The notes: generated from the sequence alone by a model not told the origin. 10,902 nucleotides of DNA from Verrucomicrobiota bacterium (GCA_023450935.1 JAEXGH010000019.1:1-10902), one strand, 5' to 3'. Shown: positions 1 to 6,658, numbered from the stretch's first letter. Program-made: numbers and translations.

Positions 1-98
1 ATGCGGCGGGGTGGGGGCGGGTTATCGCCCGTATAGTATATATAATACGAACGTAAAACGGAGGTAGTTTTCGCCTAAAAAAGGGGATTTTGAAAAAC

Positions 99-114
99 TG
101 GCACAGAATATGCT
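99..114 (+). promoter_or_regulatory. Sigma-54 (-24/-12) promoter of the glnK-amtB-glnN operon
   Basis: The sequence TGGCAC-N5-ATGCT matches the RpoN consensus TGGCAC-N5-TTGCW at every position except one T. The GG of the -24 element (100-101) and the GC of the -12 element (112-113) have the required spacing. Transcription would begin near 125, leaving a 5' leader of roughly 19 nt before the PII start at 144. Sigma-54 with an NtrC-type activator is the standard control of ammonium-assimilation genes, which is exactly what follows. No clear NtrC site (GCAC-N5-TGGTGC type) is visible in the 98 bp upstream; activator sites may lie before the window. Confidence 0.8.
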
Positions 115-143
115 TACTTGTTTGTACCTAACCCAAAATAATT

Positions 144-485
144 ATGAAATTAGTTATTGCATACATAAAGCCTGAACAGCTTGGAGACGTAAAGCAGGAA
201 CTCTTCAAGAGCGAAATATTCAGATTATCGGTCACCAACGTGCTCGGTTGCGGAAGGCAAAAGGGCTATAGCGAAAAGTATCGCGGAAACGAAAGGGAAG
301 TGAACCTGCTCAAAAAGGTTCGCCTTGAAATCGCCGTAAACGACGAATTTCTTGAGCCCACAATTTCCGCGATTATCAAGGGGGCGAAAACCGACCATAT
401 AGGCGACGGAAAAATTTTCGTCCTCAACATAGAACAGTGCATACGCGTCCGCACGGGCGAGACGGGCCCCGAGGCAATCGGCTAA
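144..485 (+). CDS. glnK: PII nitrogen regulatory protein (GlnK/GlnB family), T-loop Tyr51 replaced by Arg
   Basis: A 113-residue trimeric PII signal-transduction protein. PII proteins sense ATP/ADP and 2-oxoglutarate and control partners such as AmtB. The sequence aligns with E. coli GlnB without gaps through the core: T-loop start GRQKG at 37-41, YRG at 46-48, B-loop GDGK at 87-90 (phosphate binding) and C-loop R101/R103 before TGE. Gln39, which takes part in 2-oxoglutarate/Mg binding, is kept. Position 51, the tyrosine uridylylated by GlnD in proteobacteria, is Arg, and position 49, the phosphoserine of cyanobacterial PII, is Asn, so neither classic modification can occur at its usual residue. 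The gene sits 30 bp before amtB, and this linkage favours the name glnK. There is no obvious Shine-Dalgarno; the start is set by the family N-terminus (MKLVIAYIKP). Confidence 0.95.
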   Translation: MKLVIAYIKPEQLGDVKQELFKSEIFRLSVTNVLGCGRQKGYSEKYRGNEREVNLLKKVRLEIAVNDEFLEPTISAIIKGAKTDHIGDGKIFVLNIEQCIRVRTGETGPEAIG

Positions 486-515
486 ACAACACAAACAATT
501 TGAAAGACTAATACA

Positions 516-1823
516 ATGAACAAGGCAATTTTAACGGCATTTTCGCTTTTGGCGGCGGGCACGCTTTGCGCCGCAACCGAAGAAACGAAGGTTTCGGCGG
601 AAATGTTCACTATTAACAACCTCTGGATTCTTTTGGGGGCGATTCTCGTCTTCGCGATGCACCCGGGGTTCGCGCTGGTTGAAACGGGGCTTAGCCGCGC
701 AAAAAACAGCGTAAACATTCTCACCAAGAATGTGGTAACAGTTGCGATAGGGTTGCTCACCTATGTAGCAATAGGCTTCACGCTGATGTATCCGCACGAC
801 AACTGGCTTATAAACGGTGTTCTTGCGCTTCCGTCGTTCGGGGTTGCAAGTCCCGAAGGCGCGGCGGGCGCAATAGCCTACAACGGCGGAAACTACTGCT
901 ACTGGACCGACTTCATTTTTCAGGGTATGTTTGCCGCCACGAGCGTTACAATCGTTTCCGGCGCGGTTGCCGAAAGAATCAAGTTTAGCGCGTATTTGAT
1001 TTTCGCTATAATCTACGCGACGGTCGGCTACACGATTATCGGCTCTTGGGGCTGGGGCGGCGGCTGGTTGTCGAGTCTGGGATTCTACGACTTGGCTGGT
1101 TCGACATTCGTCCATTCCGTAGGCGGCTGGGCCGCTTTGGTGGGCGCGATTTTGGTCGGCCCGAGAATCGGCAAGTATGTTGACGGCAAGGCGCGTCCGA
1201 TTATGGGTAGCAACTTGGGCTTTGCCACGCTGGGCGTGTTCCTGCTCTGGTTCGGCTGGTTCGGATTCAACGGCGCAAGCGTTTTCAGCGCAAATCCCGT
1301 AATGGTTGCATACGTGTTCACTACAACGGCGTTGTCGGCGGCTGCGGGAGTTATGGCGGCGATGTTCACATCGTGGTTCGCGCAAGGCAAGCCCGATTTG
1401 TCAATGGTTCTCAACGGCTGCTTGGCGGGGCTTGTGGGCATAACGGCTTCGGCGGACTGCGTTTCGATTCAATCCTCGATTTTAATCGGCGTAATTTCGG
1501 GCATACTGGTTGTAATTGCGGTATACTTCTTTGACAGACTCCAAATCGACGACCCCGTCGGCGCGCTTTCGGTGCACTTAGTCTGCGGTGTATGGGGCAC
1601 GCTTGCGGTCGGAATCTTCTCGCCCGACCACACGCTGCTTCCGCAAATCATCGGTATAGTTGCCGTAGGCGCTGCGAGTGTGGCGGTAAGTTTTGCAATC
1701 TTCTACACAATCAAGAAGACCTCCGGCTTGAGAGTAAGCAAGCAAAGCGAACTCAAGGGCTTGGACATCTCCGAGCACGCAATGGAAGCCTACAACGGAT
1801 TCCAAATCTTCTCCAACGAATAG
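516..1823 (+). CDS. amtB: Ammonium transporter AmtB
   Basis: A 435-residue Amt/MEP/Rh channel of the inner membrane that takes up ammonium and is normally gated by the neighbouring PII protein. A cleavable signal peptide is visible (about residues 1-20, MNKAILTAF..., ending CAA), followed by the usual 11 membrane segments. Signature features are present: the Phe pair of the gate (F135 and F139, in the FQGMF segment), the AER motif near 152-154, and the twin pore histidines H200 (STFVHSVGG) and H354 (SVHLVCGVWG). The cytoplasmic C-terminal tail with GLDISEHAMEAY (415-426) is the conserved PII-responsive tail. Length and all motifs look intact. It is the second gene of the operon, and the short spacing on both sides supports co-transcription with PII and glutamine synthetase. 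Confidence 0.97.
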   Translation: MNKAILTAFSLLAAGTLCAATEETKVSAEMFTINNLWILLGAILVFAMHPGFALVETGLSRAKNSVNILTKNVVTVAIGLLTYVAIGFTLMYPHDNWLINGVLALPSFGVASPEGAAGAIAYNGGNYCYWTDFIFQGMFAATSVTIVSGAVAERIKFSAYLIFAIIYATVGYTIIGSWGWGGGWLSSLGFYDLAGSTFVHSVGGWAALVGAILVGPRIGKYVDGKARPIMGSNLGFATLGVFLLWFGWFGFNGASVFSANPVMVAYVFTTTALSAAAGVMAAMFTSWFAQGKPDLSMVLNGCLAGLVGITASADCVSIQSSILIGVISGILVVIAVYFFDRLQIDDPVGALSVHLVCGVWGTLAVGIFSPDHTLLPQIIGIVAVGAASVAVSFAIFYTIKKTSGLRVSKQSELKGLDISEHAMEAYNGFQIFSNE

Positions 1824-1852
1824 CTTCAATTTAACAAATAAAAGGACACATT

Positions 1853-3988
1853 ATGAATATCAGAAAAATCACATTGTCGGAAATAGCCACAACCCCCCCG
1901 CGGGTTGTGGAAGTTCCGGAGGGCGAGAATTTCGTGGAAAGCTTCGGCTGCGACGTATTCAACATCAAGACGATGTCGGAATACCTGCCCAAGCCCGTCT
2001 TCAAGAAACTTCTCGGAACAATAAACAGCGGAAACGCGATAGACTCCTCCATAGCCGACGACGTTGCGCACGCAATGAAAAGCTGGGCTATGAGTAGGGG
2101 CGCGACCCACTACACGCACTGGTTTATGCCGCTTACGGGCGCGAGTGCCGAAAAGCACGACTCGTTCCTGGAACCCACCGACGGCGGCGAAGTAATAGCG
2201 CGCTTTTCGGGCAAGAATCTGATTATGGGCGAACCCGATGCGTCGAGCTTCCCCTCGGGCGGTCTGCGTTCCACTGCGGAAGCCCGAGGCTACACTGCTT
2301 GGGATCCCACTTCCCCCGCGTTCATCAAGCGTGCAAACGGCGTTGCAACCCTCTACATTCCCACTGCGTTCTGCTCATACACGGGAGAAGTGCTCGACAA
2401 AAAGACGCCGCTTTTGCGCTCAATGCAGGTTTTGGGCGAACAGGCAAAGCGTCTGCTCAAGTGCTTCGGCAGGAAAATCGACGGCAGGGCGGTCGTAACG
2501 CTCGGCGCGGAACAGGAATACTTCCTCATCGACAAGCGCTTCTACGTCCAACGCCCCGACCTGATGCAGACGGGCAGAACGCTTTTCGGCGCGCCGCCGC
2601 AACGCCACCAGCAGCTTGAAGACCACTACTTCGGCGCAATCAAGCCCCGCATACTCTCGTTCATGGGCGAGCTTGACAGGGAGCTCTGGAGACTGGGCAT
2701 TCCCGCCAAGACGCGCCACAACGAAGTCGCGCCCGCGCAGTTCGAAATAGCCCCGATGTTCGAGGAAGTCAATTTGGCCGTTGACCACAATATGCTCATT
2801 ATGGACGCGCTCAAGAGAATTGCCGACAAACACGGCTTCGCCTGCCTGCTGCACGAAAAGCCCTTTGCGGGCGTAAACGGCTCGGGCAAGCACAACAACT
2901 GGTCGATTTCCGTCGGCGACACGAACCTCCTCAATCCGGGGAAAGACCCCCACCAGAACGCCATATTCCTTACGGCATTGTGCGCGGTAATTCAGGCGGT
3001 AGACCGCCACGCCGACCTGTTGCGCTCCGCAACGGCGGGCGCGGGCAACGACCACCGCTTGGGCGCGAACGAAGCACCGCCTGCAATCATCTCGATGTTC
3101 TTGGGCGAACAGCTCGCCGACATTGTAGAGCAGATTGAACGCGGCGAGGCGAAGTCCAGCAAGCACGGCAGAAACATCAAAATCGGCGCGGACATTCTTC
3201 CCGAATTGCCCTGCGACGCGACCGACAGAAACAGAACAAGCCCATTCGCCTTTACGGGCAACAAGTTCGAATTCCGCGCGGCGGGTTCTTCGCAGTCTTG
3301 CGCAAGCCCGAACATCGTGCTGAACACTGCGGTTGCCGAATCGTTCGACGAAATCGCCACCGCGCTTGAAAAGCTCCCGCGCGGAGCCGACTTCCACGCC
3401 GAACTGCAGAAGCTGCTTTCGTCCATCATCAAAAAGCACAAGCGCGTCGTCTTCAACGGCAACAGCTACAGCGACGAATGGAAGAAAGAGGCACAACGCC
3501 GCGGTCTGCCCAACTTGCGCACTACGCCCGAGGCAATCGAACCCCTCGTCAAGAAGGAGAACATTGCCCTCTTCGAAAAATACGGGGTGTTCAACGCGGT
3601 GGAGCTGAAGTCGCGCCACGAAGTGTTCTTGGAGGAATACCAACGCAAGATTGAAATCGAAGCGGGGTTATCTCTGAAGCTTGCGCGCACGCACATCATT
3701 CCCGCGGGCGTGGCATACTTGGAAAAGCTCGGAAAGGCCTTGGAGGTTGTCCGCGCGGTTTCGAAGAGGAAGTCGAAGCTTGCGGAATGCGCGGCGAATG
3801 TCGCGGAGCGCGTCGATTCGCTCGCGGCTGCCGCCGACGCTTTGGAGGCGAAAATAGCCAAGGGCGACTATTCCGCGATTATCGCGGCAATGGGCGAGCT
3901 CAGAAAAATCGCCGACAAACTCGAAGGAGAAGTTGACAACGATCTCTGGCAGATGCCAAAGTATTGCGAAATGCTTTTCGTATACTAA
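1853..3988 (+). CDS. glnN: Glutamine synthetase, type III (GSIII)
   Basis: A 711-residue glutamine synthetase: glutamate + NH3 + ATP to glutamine, in the cytoplasm. The length is that of the GSIII class (about 700-730 residues, known from Bacteroides and some cyanobacteria), far longer than GSI (about 470). Motifs read in order: an N-terminal GSIII-specific region with SRGATHYTHWFMPLTG (81-96), GAEQEYF (218-224) with metal-binding Glu, KTRHNEVAPAQFEIAP (286-301), KPFAGVNGSGKHNNWS (336-351) of the ATP site, GNDHRLGANEAPPA (398-411) and FTGNKFEFRA (468-477). The C-terminal third is helical, rich in Lys, Glu and Ala. A good Shine-Dalgarno (AAAGGA) precedes ATG 1853. The position after amtB means ammonium taken up is fixed at once. 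No adenylylation system is expected for this class. Confidence 0.97.
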   Translation: MNIRKITLSEIATTPPRVVEVPEGENFVESFGCDVFNIKTMSEYLPKPVFKKLLGTINSGNAIDSSIADDVAHAMKSWAMSRGATHYTHWFMPLTGASAEKHDSFLEPTDGGEVIARFSGKNLIMGEPDASSFPSGGLRSTAEARGYTAWDPTSPAFIKRANGVATLYIPTAFCSYTGEVLDKKTPLLRSMQVLGEQAKRLLKCFGRKIDGRAVVTLGAEQEYFLIDKRFYVQRPDLMQTGRTLFGAPPQRHQQLEDHYFGAIKPRILSFMGELDRELWRLGIPAKTRHNEVAPAQFEIAPMFEEVNLAVDHNMLIMDALKRIADKHGFACLLHEKPFAGVNGSGKHNNWSISVGDTNLLNPGKDPHQNAIFLTALCAVIQAVDRHADLLRSATAGAGNDHRLGANEAPPAIISMFLGEQLADIVEQIERGEAKSSKHGRNIKIGADILPELPCDATDRNRTSPFAFTGNKFEFRAAGSSQSCASPNIVLNTAVAESFDEIATALEKLPRGADFHAELQKLLSSIIKKHKRVVFNGNSYSDEWKKEAQRRGLPNLRTTPEAIEPLVKKENIALFEKYGVFNAVELKSRHEVFLEEYQRKIEIEAGLSLKLARTHIIPAGVAYLEKLGKALEVVRAVSKRKSKLAECAANVAERVDSLAAAADALEAKIAKGDYSAIIAAMGELRKIADKLEGEVDNDLWQMPKYCEMLFVY

Positions 3989-4013
3989 AAATTAAACAAA
4001 CCCGATTCGCAAC

Positions 4014-5255
4014 ATGCAGTCATTCATACAGGATTCATTCGCCGCCAGAATCGGCGGCTCAAACTACGGCAAGTCCACCGACATATACAAGTTCGAGAAA
4101 ATCAAGCGCGCCAAACGCGCCGCGGTTTTGAAAAATCCCAATCTCAAACTCATTGATATGGGCGTGGGCGAACCCGACGACATGGCTTTTCCCGAAGTTG
4201 TATCGTCGTTGTGCGAGGCCGCCAAGCTGCCTTCGAACAGAGGCTATGCCGACAACGGCAGCGCCGAGTTCAAGCGAGCGGCGGCGGCGTATATGAAGTC
4301 TGTATTCGGCGTGGCAATCGACCCCGAGTGCGAGGTAATCCACTCGATGGGGTCGAAGGCCGCGCTGAGCATTTTGCCGAGTTGTTTTATAAACGAGGGC
4401 GACGTGGCGATAATGACCGTTCCGGGGTATCCCGTTTTCGGCACGCACACAAAGTATCTCGGCGGCGAAGTCTACAACGTCCGTCTCGAGGCGGCGAACG
4501 GCTTTCTGCCCGACCTGTCTTCAATCCCCGCCGACATTTGCCGCAGGGCTAAGGTCATGGTTGTGAACTACCCCAACAACCCCACTGGAGCTGCCGCCAC
4601 GCTCGAGTTCTTCCGCGAGCTTGTCGAGTTCGCCAAGAAAAACCGCATAATAATAATTTCGGACGCCGCGTATTCTTCGCTCGTATTCGAGGGCAAACCC
4701 GTTTCCATATTTCAGGTGGAGGGCGCAAAGGACGTTGCGCTTGAGCTTCATTCGCTCTCAAAAAGCCACAATATGACGGGCTGGCGCATCGGCTGGGTTT
4801 GCGGCAATCCGCTTCTTGTGAAAGCCTACGGCGACGTGAAAGACAATACCGATTCCGGGCAGTTTTTGGCAATCCAGCACGCGGCGTGCTCCGCACTGGG
4901 CAACCTCGAAATTCCGCGCAAAATTTCGGAAAAATATTCGCGCAGAATGGACATGCTTGTAGAGGCCCTGAAGCAGGCGGGCTTTTCGCCAAAAAAACCG
5001 AAGGCGAGCTTTTATCTGTATGTAAAAGCCCCCAAAAGCGCGACGCTTGCCGACGGAACGCGCGTGGAGTTCAAAAGCGGCGAGGATTTCTCCCAGTGGG
5101 CGATTTCCGAAAACCTCATAAGCACAGTTCCGTGGGACGACGCGGGCGCGTATGTGCGCTTCTCCGTGACATTCGAGGCGCATTCTCCCGAGGAGGAAAA
5201 GCTCGTCGTCAGCGAAATCGGCGACAGACTTTCAAAGGCTAAATTCGAATTCTAA
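4014..5255 (+). CDS. dapL: LL-diaminopimelate aminotransferase (DapL-type class I aminotransferase)
   Basis: A 413-residue PLP-dependent aminotransferase, fold type I. DapL converts tetrahydrodipicolinate plus glutamate directly to LL-diaminopimelate, bypassing the succinylase and acetylase branches of lysine/peptidoglycan synthesis. Visible motifs: the N-terminal IGGSNYGKSTDIYKFEKI region and GVGEPDD (50-56), NYPNNPTG (185-192), SDAAY (216-220, Asp contacts the PLP nitrogen), the Schiff-base Lys K250 in HSLSKSHNMTGWRIGW, and a C-terminal VRFS with the carboxylate-binding Arg. The SLSK-NMTGWRIG form resembles the second DapL clade (DapL2) more than the plant/chlamydial one. It starts 25 bp after glnN and runs with a 5-bp gap into a DapF-like gene, which supports the DAP-pathway reading over a generic aspartate/alanine aminotransferase. 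No Shine-Dalgarno is evident. Confidence 0.85.
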   Translation: MQSFIQDSFAARIGGSNYGKSTDIYKFEKIKRAKRAAVLKNPNLKLIDMGVGEPDDMAFPEVVSSLCEAAKLPSNRGYADNGSAEFKRAAAAYMKSVFGVAIDPECEVIHSMGSKAALSILPSCFINEGDVAIMTVPGYPVFGTHTKYLGGEVYNVRLEAANGFLPDLSSIPADICRRAKVMVVNYPNNPTGAAATLEFFRELVEFAKKNRIIIISDAAYSSLVFEGKPVSIFQVEGAKDVALELHSLSKSHNMTGWRIGWVCGNPLLVKAYGDVKDNTDSGQFLAIQHAACSALGNLEIPRKISEKYSRRMDMLVEALKQAGFSPKKPKASFYLYVKAPKSATLADGTRVEFKSGEDFSQWAISENLISTVPWDDAGAYVRFSVTFEAHSPEEEKLVVSEIGDRLSKAKFEF

Positions 5256-5260
5256 AGACT

Positions 5261-6118
5261 ATGAAATTTTCAAAATACCACGCCCTCGGCAACGACTATC
5301 TCGTTCTCTCCCCCGATGAGTGCCCGCACTGCCCGCAGGGCATTGACGTTGTGAAAATCTGCCACCGCAATTTCGGCTTGGGAAGCGACGGCATTCTTTT
5401 CGGCCCAGAAAAAAGCGACATTGCCGACTTTAAGCTGCGCATTCTCAACCCCGACGCAAGCGAAGCCGAAAAAAGCGGCAACGGTCTGCGCATATTTTCG
5501 CGCTATTTGTTCGACTCAAAACTCGTCCGCGAGAACGAGGAATTTTCCGTTGAGACTCTCGGCGGTGTTGTAAAATGCACCGTTATGAAGGGCGGTGGCT
5601 TCGTCCGCGTGGGTATGGGGTATGTCAGTTTCGACTCCGCAAAGATTCCCGTTGCGGGCGAGCACCGCGAAGTGATAAACGAGGAGGTCGAAATTTTCGG
5701 CGAAAAATACCGCTACTGCTGCGCCACGGTGGGCAATCCGCACTGCGTGGTTGTGGTTGACAAAACGTCTTCGGAGCTTGCGCGCAAGGTCGGCCCCGTG
5801 CTCGAGAACATGACTTCGCGCTTCCCGAACAGGACAAACGTTCAGTTTCTGGAAGTCGTAGACAGGCACAATATAAAAATCCAGATTTGGGAGCGCGGCG
5901 CGGGCTATACGCTTTCGTCGGGGTCTAGTTCAAGCGCGGCGGCTTCGGTTGCCCGCAAGCTCGGCTATTGCGACGGCGATATAACAGTCCACACCCCCGG
6001 CGGCGACATCTTCATAGAAATTTCGCCCGACTTTTATATCACGATGAGCGGCCCCGTAACGCGCGTGGGCAACTACGATATGGATTTGTCGGTTCTCGCG
6101 CAGACGTTGCCAGCATAG
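5261..6118 (+). CDS. dapF: Diaminopimelate epimerase-like protein (DapF family) lacking both catalytic cysteines
   Basis: A 285-residue protein with the DapF two-lobed fold signature: KYHALGNDY (5-13, substrate Asn11), GLGSDGILF (39-47), NPD...EAEKSGNG (63-75), VGNPH (158-162, Asn159), NRTNVQF (190-196, Asn193) and ERGAGYTLSSG (211-221). DapF normally interconverts LL- and meso-DAP by two-base chemistry with a Cys pair, in CGNG and in ERGAGET-x-ACGTG. Here the first is Ser72 (SGNG) and the second Ser220 (SGSS), and the Glu of GAGET is Tyr216. Five bp separate it from dapL, so the two should act in one pathway. Length is normal and the frame intact, so this is not a pseudogene by appearance. 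It may be a divergent epimerase subclass, a weak epimerase, or a protein with another substrate. An SD-like AAAGA precedes ATG 5261. Confidence 0.75.
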   Translation: MKFSKYHALGNDYLVLSPDECPHCPQGIDVVKICHRNFGLGSDGILFGPEKSDIADFKLRILNPDASEAEKSGNGLRIFSRYLFDSKLVRENEEFSVETLGGVVKCTVMKGGGFVRVGMGYVSFDSAKIPVAGEHREVINEEVEIFGEKYRYCCATVGNPHCVVVVDKTSSELARKVGPVLENMTSRFPNRTNVQFLEVVDRHNIKIQIWERGAGYTLSSGSSSSAAASVARKLGYCDGDITVHTPGGDIFIEISPDFYITMSGPVTRVGNYDMDLSVLAQTLPA

Positions 6119-6151
6119 AATTTTTTTAGTGTTGTTTTTTCACGCGTTGTC

Positions 6152-6180
6152 GGCGGGGGATTCTTCCCCCGCCTTTTTTT
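6152..6180 (+). terminator. Rho-independent terminator after dapF
   Basis: A perfect 9-bp GC-rich stem, GGCGGGGGA (6152-6160) with TCCCCCGCC (6165-6173), a TTCT loop and a run of seven T (6174-6180). It lies 33 bp after the dapF stop and closes the glnK-to-dapF transcription unit. No comparable terminator is seen between glnN and dapL, which supports a single five-gene operon. Confidence 0.92.
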
Positions 6181-6509
6181 GTGGCATTCTCTAAAGTTAA
6201 CGTTAACATAATTTTTGCTTTCGGCGCGCAGGAAGAAGGTTTCCGCCTCTGAAATAGGGTGTTCGGCGTTAATCTGCACGCTTTGTGGCGGCTGCTGATT
6301 TCTAAAGAATTACAATCAAGCGGCGTTTTTTGGAAGATGCATTTTTAAATTTTCAATTTTTTGAGTCCTTTTTGCGGAAAATAAAAGCTATTTTTTAGGT
6401 AGTTTTTATTTTTCTTGCTTTTACTGCGCGGGAAAAACGCCTTAAAAGCCGCTAAAATAGCGTGTTTTATGTGGAACGAAATGTTTTCGGAAAAAATCGA
6501 AAAAATATG
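6181..6509. other. AT-rich intergenic region without a credible gene
   Basis: About 330 bp, much more AT-rich than the flanking genes. I see no convincing coding sequence on either strand; the only open minus-strand frame (6073-6279) runs through the terminator and into the dapF 3' end. It contains a 12-bp palindrome (6196-6207), one arm of a long inverted repeat (6398-6413), and a small hairpin CGCTA-AAA-TAGCG (6450-6462). Its length and repeats suggest a regulatory region for the sulfur genes to the right, or possibly a small RNA, for which there is no direct evidence. Confidence 0.6.
6196..6207. promoter_or_regulatory. Perfect palindrome GTTAACGTTAAC, possible operator
   Basis: A 12-bp perfect palindrome with a central CG, the general shape of LacI/GalR-family operators. 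It sits just after the terminator and about 300 bp before the sulfur-cluster promoter candidate, so it is not placed like a simple repressor site for that promoter. The regulator is unknown and none is encoded in the window. Confidence 0.3.
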
Positions 6510-6532
6510 TTGACAAAAAAATAAAAACTACC
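6398..6532. repeat. Perfect 16-bp inverted repeat spanning the promoter region
   Basis: The left arm GGTAGTTTTTATTTTT (6398-6413) is the exact reverse complement of AAAAATAAAAACTACC (6517-6532), with 103 bp between the arms. The right arm lies in the spacer of the promoter candidate and ends at the -10 element. Much of the arm is A/T, but the GGTAG/CTACC end recurs a third time at 6538-6542, which argues for a protein-binding site rather than chance. Paired sites at this spacing could support looping by one regulator. Confidence 0.5.
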
Positions 6533-6537
6533 ATAAA
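6510..6537 (+). promoter_or_regulatory. Candidate housekeeping promoter of the sulfur gene cluster
   Basis: A perfect -35 TTGACA (6510-6515), a 16-bp A-rich spacer, and a -10-like CATAAA (6532-6537, four of six positions). Transcription would start near 6543-6545, only about 3-5 nt before the ATG at 6548, giving a nearly leaderless transcript that begins with the Cys-rich ORF. The -10 sits inside the CTACC/GGTAG palindrome, as expected for a repressible promoter. No better promoter is visible between here and the barrel gene at 6785. Confidence 0.55.
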
Positions 6538-6542
6538 GGTAG
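6528..6542. promoter_or_regulatory. Palindrome CTACC-ATAAA-GGTAG over the -10 element, possible operator
   Basis: Inverted 5-bp arms (6528-6532 and 6538-6542) around ATAAA, so the palindrome covers the putative -10. A dimeric regulator bound here would block RNA polymerase. A third GGTAG box at 6398-6402 shares a longer flank with the left arm. I cannot assign a regulator family. Confidence 0.45.
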
Positions 6543-6547
6543 GTATT

Positions 6548-6658
6548 ATGAAAATTGAAACGGCAAAAGAAATATTTCAAACAATCCGCTTGGGTATATC
6601 CCGCGGTGCAGCCGCAGTTTGTCCTTGTTGTTGTCGAATGCCGGGTGCGGCGGACTAA
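6548..6658 (+). CDS. Short Cys-rich ORF, putative cysteine-responsive leader peptide
   Basis: A 36-codon ORF starting ATG AAA ATT and ending TAA, not recognised as a known protein. An amphipathic-looking N-terminal half (KETAKEIFQTIR-like composition) is followed by VCPCCCR at residues 24-30. Cys codons 25, 27, 28 and 29 (6620-6634) are all TGT, while other genes in the window nearly always use TGC. The ORF precedes an outer-membrane protein gene and the sulfur genes metY and cysK, and its stop codon lies in a GC-rich stem-loop. This fits a leader peptide whose translation senses cysteinyl-tRNA, a mechanism known for polycysteine leader ORFs in mycobacteria. If the promoter at 6510 is right it is translated from a nearly leaderless mRNA; otherwise AAAGG (6535-6539) would be its Shine-Dalgarno. 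A small metal-binding peptide is the main alternative. Confidence 0.6.
   Translation: MKIETAKEIFQTIRLGISRGAAAVCPCCCRMPGAAD

Noticed and set aside
15..30. GGGCG/CGCCC hairpin as terminator of an upstream gene
   Set aside because: The stem is only 5 bp and no T-run follows, and the upstream gene is outside the window.
41..46. TATAAT as a sigma-70 -10 element for glnK
   Set aside because: No acceptable -35 lies 16-18 bp upstream (the region is GC-rich and gives CGGGTT), and a well-matched sigma-54 promoter is closer to the gene. A secondary promoter is not excluded.
531..1385. Long minus-strand open frames antisense to amtB, glnN (2420-3643) and the barrel gene (6833-7693)
   Set aside because: They are shadows produced by GC-rich codon bias; the plus-strand products are unmistakable families and the antisense translations are Arg/Ala-rich without motifs.
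6073..6279. Minus-strand 68-codon ORF over the dapF 3' end and terminator
   Set aside because: It crosses a strong terminator and the antisense of dapF, has no recognisable motif and no visible ribosome-binding site.
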